Shown here piece by piece: positions 58,530 through 64,000 of a stretch of DNA of 64,000 bases. The position numbers and the translations under genes are program-made. Under the pieces are notes generated by a model that ran no database searches, had not been told where the DNA came from, and saw only the letters and a program-made list of their open reading frames with translations. Within the stretch, counting starts at the first letter, position 1. Each line of letters starts with the position of its first letter. The DNA is from Mesocentrotus franciscanus (Eukaryota > Echinodermata > Echinoidea > Camarodonta > Strongylocentrotidae), in assembly GCA_037976565.1 (NCBI GenBank), contig CP137670.1, positions 12,114,600 to 12,178,599 of the forward strand. Reading direction: 5' to 3'.

Positions 58530-59165
58530 CTTAAGCCGTAACTCCTGCTCGAAATCAGCCTGATTCTTGATTTTGTGAATTTGATGACCGACGATCACGC
58601 ACTTGAAACAGACGTGGACCTTACAATCCTCACAAAACATATCCTTGTTCTCTTGTTTGTGGATGCAGCACTTATCAGATAGATGACCAGTGCTGACCTT
58701 CCCGTTGATGATATCCTGTATGGATACTATCTCGTGACCTTCAAAGACGACTGTAAGATTTTGATGACTATCCAGACACTTTTCACACATGTAGTTATTA
58801 CACGTTCCGCAGAATGAGACAGCATCTCGCTGCAACTTGCATGCAGTGCATTTCGGACGCATCTCAAGGACAGCGTTCATCCCTCCACACTTGGCGTGGT
58901 AATCGTCTACGAGTCCGTTGACAGTCACATTGGTGAGGAAATCATCGACACGGTTCGCAGTCAACTTGGTGATCTTCCTGCAGAGAGGACAGATCATGTG
59001 ATCAAGGTCCTGATGGGACAGGTCATAGTTCTTGAGACATTTCCGACAGAAGGTCTGTCCGCATGAAGTCAGGATGGTTGCCTCGTCGAAGATATCAAGA
59101 CATAGTGGACACGTCAGGTTCTGTGTAGAGCTTGAAGCTTTCTCTTCCTCAGTCTTCTCAGCCAT
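58530..59165 (-). CDS. TRIM gene 3, RING/B-box exon, RING His lost
   Basis: An intact 636-nt frame starting at ATG 59165 (MAEKTEEEK) and ending at the donor CTTAAG|GTAAAC (58530/58529). B-box 1 and B-box 2 keep all Cys and His ligands. In the RING, the ligand His37 is replaced by Gln (SCGQTFC instead of SCGHTFC), which should weaken the second zinc site and E3 activity. Its partner exon at 50947-52219 is a pseudogene. If transcribed and not spliced, the frame ends four residues into the intron, leaving a B-box protein with a damaged RING. It may be a decaying gene or a decoy-like product; the sequence does not tell. Confidence 0.8.
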
Positions 59166-59174
59166 TGGTACAAA

Positions 59175-60610
59175 TCTCAGATTTTTGGCTTATTACAAAA
59201 ACGAGCTCATTTCAAGCATATATATGTCAAATACAGCCAATAACAGTCAGTTCATGCAAGCACAAACAACATGCAGTGACGTAGTAGATTATACCCATAT
59301 CCTGAGTCTACGTAACAAGTGCGACCTAACTGCATGTAGTTCTGTATAAATTTCTCACGTTGTATATGTAACTTTGATCAAAAGTTCAGAGTCTCTATTC
59401 AAGTGTATACATCAATACAAATGTGATTACAATGCTAAACTCACACTTAAGTAGATTGCCTGTGAAATAATGCAGTTTGTGCATTCTATGAATAGAAGTG
59501 TGTTTTCCCACAGAGAGTGCGCGCAGCGTATGAAGCACCTTTGAACCTAATGGCGGTATTCATCCTTTTTATCTATAGAGGGCGACTTTTTATTTTTCAC
59601 TTGTGGATATATTGTGTTGGAGATCCACTTTAGTAGAATCCTAGGTAAAAGAGCAAGACATTTTATTTGCTTTTATCGCTTTTTTGGAAGAGTAAAATAT
59701 GGTAACCACACTTACATCTCACCCCTTTTTCTACTACTCTTCCTTAATCTCCTTCCATTTCTCTTATTCTCTTCCCTTTTCACTGTCAAAATTTCTCTTA
59801 ACTTTTTAACGTATGGAATCCTACGAGGCTACACTTTAATATTGCAATGCAAGATTCGCCTGAAAAAAATATTTCACCACTTCCTCTCTTATTAAAAAAA
59901 TATCATAATTTAGGCTCATCACCATGATAATGTGAATCATGTCTGTCTCGAGAGCTGATAATGAGAAAAATTATATCAAATATAATATGTAAGCCATATT
60001 GCACGGAAATATGATTTATTTGAAATAATAATGTATTAAAAGTAATAATAAAAGTTCTGTTTGTGAAACTGCATTTTAAGATAAAAAAAAATATTTTCAT
60101 TGTAAAGTGAATGGGTTATTTTGGACCAGCAAAATAGCAGAAAAGGTCTGAAACAGTGCTGGAATCATATATCTGTGTCCAATGGTTTTCACTGTTGTGC
60201 TTTCATCAAGATTAATATTATAGTGTTATCATTAAAATGATACCTGAATCTCACAAAAGGCCTACACAATTTGGCCTGAACAATTACTCCTATATACTCC
60301 TATATACTGCATAATCAATATTTCCCGATAACTTCATAGACAGTTTTCAATCGCTTCTGGACAATTTCTCTCGTACATGTCATGCAGTTAAATTTAAATG
60401 ACCAACACTCATCTTTATCTGAAGAGGTTTCAAAAGTTTACTCTCTCTGTTTAGATTATTCCAGGTATTCAACAAGAATCTTCTGTAATTTCTGTAAATT
60501 AGGGGCCAATCAACATAAGTGTTTATGAATCTATATTTGATTTGCACAGGATGCCGGGAGAGCAGTATGTCTCATGTATTTTTGTGACTTTAGGTATTTT
60601 AAAAGCACTT
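59175..60610. repeat. TRIM unit 3 upstream region
   Basis: Colinear with 29690-31090 and 39970-41430. Empty site of the GTA-flanked element at about 59527-59540 (GCGTATGAAGCACC). No gene. Confidence 0.65.
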
Positions 60611-60901
60611 AAAAGCACTCTAGATGGTAAGTAGAAAATATTGTACAGACGAGAAAATATGTGTTTTGTATTGATAACTATGTACTTCAATTACATGTAT
60701 ATTTGCTATCACAAATTTATTTTCGAATGTAAATAGACACCTCAATTATTGAGGCACAAACACAAACGCATTCTCTTTCCAATTGTGTCCTTGAATACAA
60801 ACGTGGTTACAATGGTAACATCACACTTGGGTAGATCGTCTGTCAATATCATGCAGTTTGCTATTTTTGATGAATAGAAGTGGGTTTTCCCACAGAGCGT
60901 A

Positions 60902-61192
60902 TAGTCAGGTGGCTTAGCGTCAAATTTATCGATTATCGTTACTTGCCGGATAAAAGCACCATTTTTGGTACAGGGCTTCCTTAGGACCCACTAAACGATA
61001 TTAGGCTAGAACCCCCCAGCAAAAAAAAAATCAATTTAAGGGTGTGGGGGGCGGGGGCGTATTTTTGGAGCCCCAAATAATAATTTTATAACATTGATTT
61101 GTTGTTGTACAAATGCCATTTTTGGTACAGGGCTTCCTTAGGACCTACTGAACGATAATAGGGTTTGTTAGATTTGTTGTTGTACAAACGCC
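60902..61192. mobile_element. Long-TIR GTA element, copy 4, truncated
   Basis: The left terminus is intact after GTA at 60899-60901. The element stops abruptly at GTACAAACGCCA, where it is fused to a TRIM RING exon fragment. About two thirds of the element and its right TIR are missing. Confidence 0.8.
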
Positions 61193-61433
61193 AGTTAACT
61201 TGGTGATCTTCCTGCAGAGAGGACAGATCATGTGATCAAGGTCCTGGTGGGACAGGACATAGTTCTTGAGACATTTCCGAAAGAAGGTGTGTCCGCAGGA
61301 AGTCAAGATTGTTGCCTCGTCGAAGATATCAAGACATAGTGGATACGTCAGGTTCTGTGTAGAGCTTAGAGCTTTCTCTTCCTCAGTCTTCTCAGCCATT
61401 GATAAAAATGTCGGATGTTTGGCTTATTACAAA
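61192..61433 (-). pseudogene. TRIM RING exon fragment fused to a repeat
   Basis: Minus-strand copy of the first 69 or so codons of the RING exon (ATG at 61399) and about 34 nt of upstream sequence. Two zinc ligands are lost: Cys19 to Tyr (TYPLC) and Cys40 to Phe (HTFFRKC). At 61192-61194 the exon is joined, over a CA microhomology, to the middle of the GTA-flanked TIR element. B-boxes and the rest of the gene are absent. The upstream homology ends at 61433, where the retroelement sequence starts. Confidence 0.85.
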
Positions 61434-61441
61434 AACTATTA

Positions 61442-61843
61442 TGTTCTTATAAAAGACCAGTTAGAGAGCTTTGATTGAACTAAGAAGTTGTACAGAGTGA
61501 CAGGGTGGACTACCTGTACACTCGCGACTGTACTAGGGCATTATTCTGTCCCTTAAAGCTGGTGTACTGTCGCTTTCAAATATATAACTTATTACGCGAC
61601 AGTCCATATCTTTCAAGGTTGCGATTCACGATTGTGGAATTCTCCGTTGAGGTTGAGTGATATCTGTTGATTTTGTAATCAAATTGACTGATTAAATCCG
61701 GTTATACTGATAAACTATAACATGCAAATATATATCATGCTCATGTTATCCTGCAGTTATGTTTTAGAGTCCAAGATTAACTCTGTAACTATAAACTATT
61801 TACCAAACGCGAAAGTCTTTCTCTGTGGTTCGCTTTCATTTAT
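61442..61843 (-). mobile_element. Probable 3' LTR region of Gypsy-like element
   Basis: Non-coding sequence between the end of pol (stop at 61844) and the point where TRIM homology ends. By position it should contain the 3' LTR on the minus strand. Exact ends cannot be set without the 5' LTR, which is outside the window. A TGTTCTTATAAAAG start on plus at 61442 would fit a TG...CA boundary. Confidence 0.45.
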
Positions 61844-63165
61844 TTACAAGTTCAAGCGATCTGGCGGTTTAATAACTCGTCCGCTTCTGGTTCTGGTTGA
61901 TGATGTAGTAGAGCTTTCTTCAGATGCTGGTTGCTCTGCAGCTTCTGCACTGTTATCTCGCTCGAAGTCATCCTGTGTTGGTAGTGGAATAGACTCGGCT
62001 TCTTGTTGACGTGGGACTGGCCTGAGGTGACGTCTGTTTCTGCGACGTATCTCGCCTGTTTCTGTCTCGATCTGGTATGATCTGTTTCGATCCTGGACAG
62101 ACCTGATGATACCACGTTTCGACCAGGTGTTGGTTTTTATGTCTTGGAGTACGACATGATCTCCAGGCTTTAGCTTTGACAAGTCTCGAGCACGTTTGTC
62201 GAATCGCTCTTTTTGCTTTACCTTATGCTCCTCCTTTCTTCCCCTCACTGATTGAGTATCGATCCGTTGGTTGTCAACAGCAACTTTTTCCCACGGGCGG
62301 TTCGGCACGGCATGGGGATGTAAACTTTCAGCCTGCTGTTTTGGTCTGTACATTAGGCATGAAGTACAACTTTGGACCATTTCAGTGATGTCTGTGTTGA
62401 TTCTGGGCCAACAGATGACTTCTCCAGCACGTTTCTTACACTTCTCGATGCCTAAGTGTCTTTCATGGATTTTCTTTAGCATGAACCTTCTCATAGTAGT
62501 GGGAACCACTATTTTGCTGCCTTTGAAGATGATGCCATCTGCTTCAGAGAGTTCACTCCTGATGTTCCAGTATTCCTTGACTCGAACTGGACATTGCTGC
62601 TTCGTTTCTGGCCAACCATCTCTGATGATGCTTAGCAGCTCTTGCAGTTGACCATCTTTCTTCGTCTCTTCGACAATCTGATTTCGTTTGTTCGATGTAA
62701 CTGGCATGCTCTTGAAAATAGCATCTACGTAGACTCTGATATCTTCCTCTGTTTCAGCATTCAACCCGGCCTTTGGATCTACTGCTCTGGACAATGTATC
62801 AGCAGTATACATGTACTTTCCAGGCGTGTACAAGACCTTGAGATCATATCTCTGTACCCTGATGAGTAACCTTTGAATGCGTAGAGGACAGTCACCCAGT
62901 GAATTGACAAACAGTGGAATAAGTGGCTTGTGATCAGTCTCCACTTCTACTTGTTGTCCATAGATGTATTGATGGAATCTTTCACATGCATATGTGATTG
63001 CCAGTAGTTCTTTCTCGATCTGTGCATATCTAGTCTCTGCATCAGTCATTGATCTAGATGCATATGCGATCGCGACCCAATTTTGATCATATTGCTGTAG
63101 TAGCACTGCACCAATACCATCCTTTGATGCGTCTGCTGACAGCTTGGTTGGTTTCTTGGGTCTAG
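61844..63165 (-). pseudogene. Gypsy-like pol: RNase H and integrase without core
   Basis: An open frame on the minus strand, real from about 63165. It has RNase H (LSADASKDG, EKELLAITYACERF, VETDHKPL, TADTLSRA, giving the D-E-D-D residues), then the integrase zinc-binding domain (HERHLG ... CTSC, HHCC type). After VPNRPWEKVAVD it jumps at about 62270 to a region typical of the end of integrase (KQKERFDKRARD, KPGDHVVLQD, then a basic tail). The catalytic D,D-35-E core of integrase is entirely missing, yet the frame is kept across the join. Residues upstream of 63165 in this frame are an out-of-frame reading of the reverse transcriptase. Confidence 0.82.
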
Positions 63166-64000
63166 ACAGACTCTGAGTTGACCGTTCTTTTTCATCACCA
63201 CCACGATGGAAGAAACCCAATCAGTTGGCTCATCAACTGGTGTGATTACGTCCATTCGTTCCATCTTATCTAACTCGTCTTTGAGTTTACTTTGAAGTGG
63301 AAATGGAACTTTGCGACATGCATGCTGAACAGGATGTGCGTTCTCGCTCAATGTGATGTGGTGTTTACCAGGAAGACAACCTAGACCTACAAACACATCT
63401 TGATAGTCTTGCACTACACTTTTACCTGTTACTTGTTCAATTTGTTTTTCAATATGATACACCCGTTTCACAAGATACAAGTCTTCACTCGTCCGTAATC
63501 CTAACAGAGGCTGACGATTTCCAGGAATGACTAGACACGGCACACTGCGTTTGACCCCTTTGTACTCAACTTGTACAACACAACAACCTTTGACCGGGAT
63601 ATCTGTCTCATAATAGCCTGTCAACATCACTTTGGCTTTTTGCAGCTTCGATTTTGGCTTCAATTTGTGAAAGATTGTCTCAGGAAGAAGATTCGCCTGA
63701 GCACCAGTATCAATCTTGAAGTCAACCGGCTGGTCATGGACTAGTAGATTAACTATCCATTCGTCCTTGGATTCTTTTGATTCGACAGAACAAATCATGA
63801 AATCTTCTGGATCTACCTCCAAGTGCTGCAGTTCATTGACCTTGGCTACTGGGGTTCTACAACATTTAGCAAAATGGTTTTGCTTACCGCACTTCTTGCA
63901 TGTTTGACCTTGTGCGAGACATTTGTCTTTGCTATGTCGGTTTCCGCACCTGCTACATGCTTCATTTTTAGTACGACCTTGAGGTTTTGACCGTTTTGAC
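63165..64000 (-). pseudogene. Gypsy-like gag zinc knuckles, protease, RT start
   Basis: Continuous minus-strand frame from the window edge. Two CCHC-type zinc knuckles (CSRCGNRHSKDKC and CKKCGKQNHFAKCC) at about 63975-63865 mark the end of gag. They are followed by a retropepsin-like protease with DTGAQANLLP (about 63710) and the first part of reverse transcriptase (ELDKMERMDVITPV, then RVCLDPR). At about 63160-63167 the sequence passes directly into RNase H in a different frame, so the polymerase core with its YxDD motif is absent. The element is therefore non-autonomous. Ty3/Gypsy affinity is inferred from domain order and motifs. The 5' end lies outside the window. Confidence 0.82.

Overview
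The window is animal nuclear DNA: spliced genes, tRNA-derived SINEs, many TTAA-, TA- and 8-bp-duplication DNA transposons, a gag/protease/RNase H/integrase retroelement and a tyrosine-recombinase retroelement. The TRIM gene expansion, the Ngaro-type element and the SINE types fit an invertebrate deuterostome, most likely an echinoderm such as a sea urchin. The species assignment is inference. No bacterial, phage or CRISPR features are present.

Region 1 (1-7 kb) is part of an FG-repeat nucleoporin gene on the minus strand. Five exons can be placed (6790-6930, 5355-5507, 2242-2433, 858-959, 467-571). Each is a multiple of three, and all splice sites are compatible with phase 1, so any exon can be gained or lost in frame. 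The last two exons are a tandem duplicate pair with a third, truncated remnant between them. The introns hold SINEs, MITEs and two very long purine/pyrimidine tracts that end at 3' splice sites. The gene continues beyond position 1.

Region 2 (7-15.4 kb) has no gene I can support. It holds a GGTCGATGG repeat cluster, an element with a minisatellite core (11017-12264), a TTAA MITE and AT-rich sequence.

Region 3 (15.4-61.4 kb) is a tandemly duplicated TRIM cluster on the minus strand. Each gene has an upstream RING/B-box exon of 636 nt and, several kb further along the gene (lower coordinates), a coiled-coil/beta-propeller exon of 1263 nt. The middle gene (39956 down to 34085) has intact exons and would encode 632 residues. 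Gene 1 (29677 down to 18887) has a hAT-like transposon and a nonsense codon in exon 2. Gene 3 (59165 down to 50947) has two frameshifts and a nonsense codon in exon 2, and its RING has lost a zinc-binding His. A fourth RING fragment (61192-61399) has lost two zinc-binding Cys. Because the units are paralogous, several transposons in one unit have empty sites in another, so insertions can be bounded exactly and ordered in time.

Nested in this cluster, 44377-50486 is a Ngaro-like tyrosine-recombinase retroelement with split direct repeats (A1 ... B1-A2-B2). It has a gag-like region, a tyrosine recombinase and an SGNH-hydrolase ORF but no visible reverse transcriptase, and it lies inside a TTAA-bounded insertion. 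Unit 2 and unit 3 (and possibly unit 1) also carry a family of long palindromes whose two arms co-vary between copies.

Region 4 (61.4-64 kb) is the 3' part of a Ty3/Gypsy-like LTR retrotransposon on the minus strand. The reverse transcriptase core and the integrase core are both cleanly missing, while protease, RNase H, integrase zinc-binding and C-terminal domains remain.
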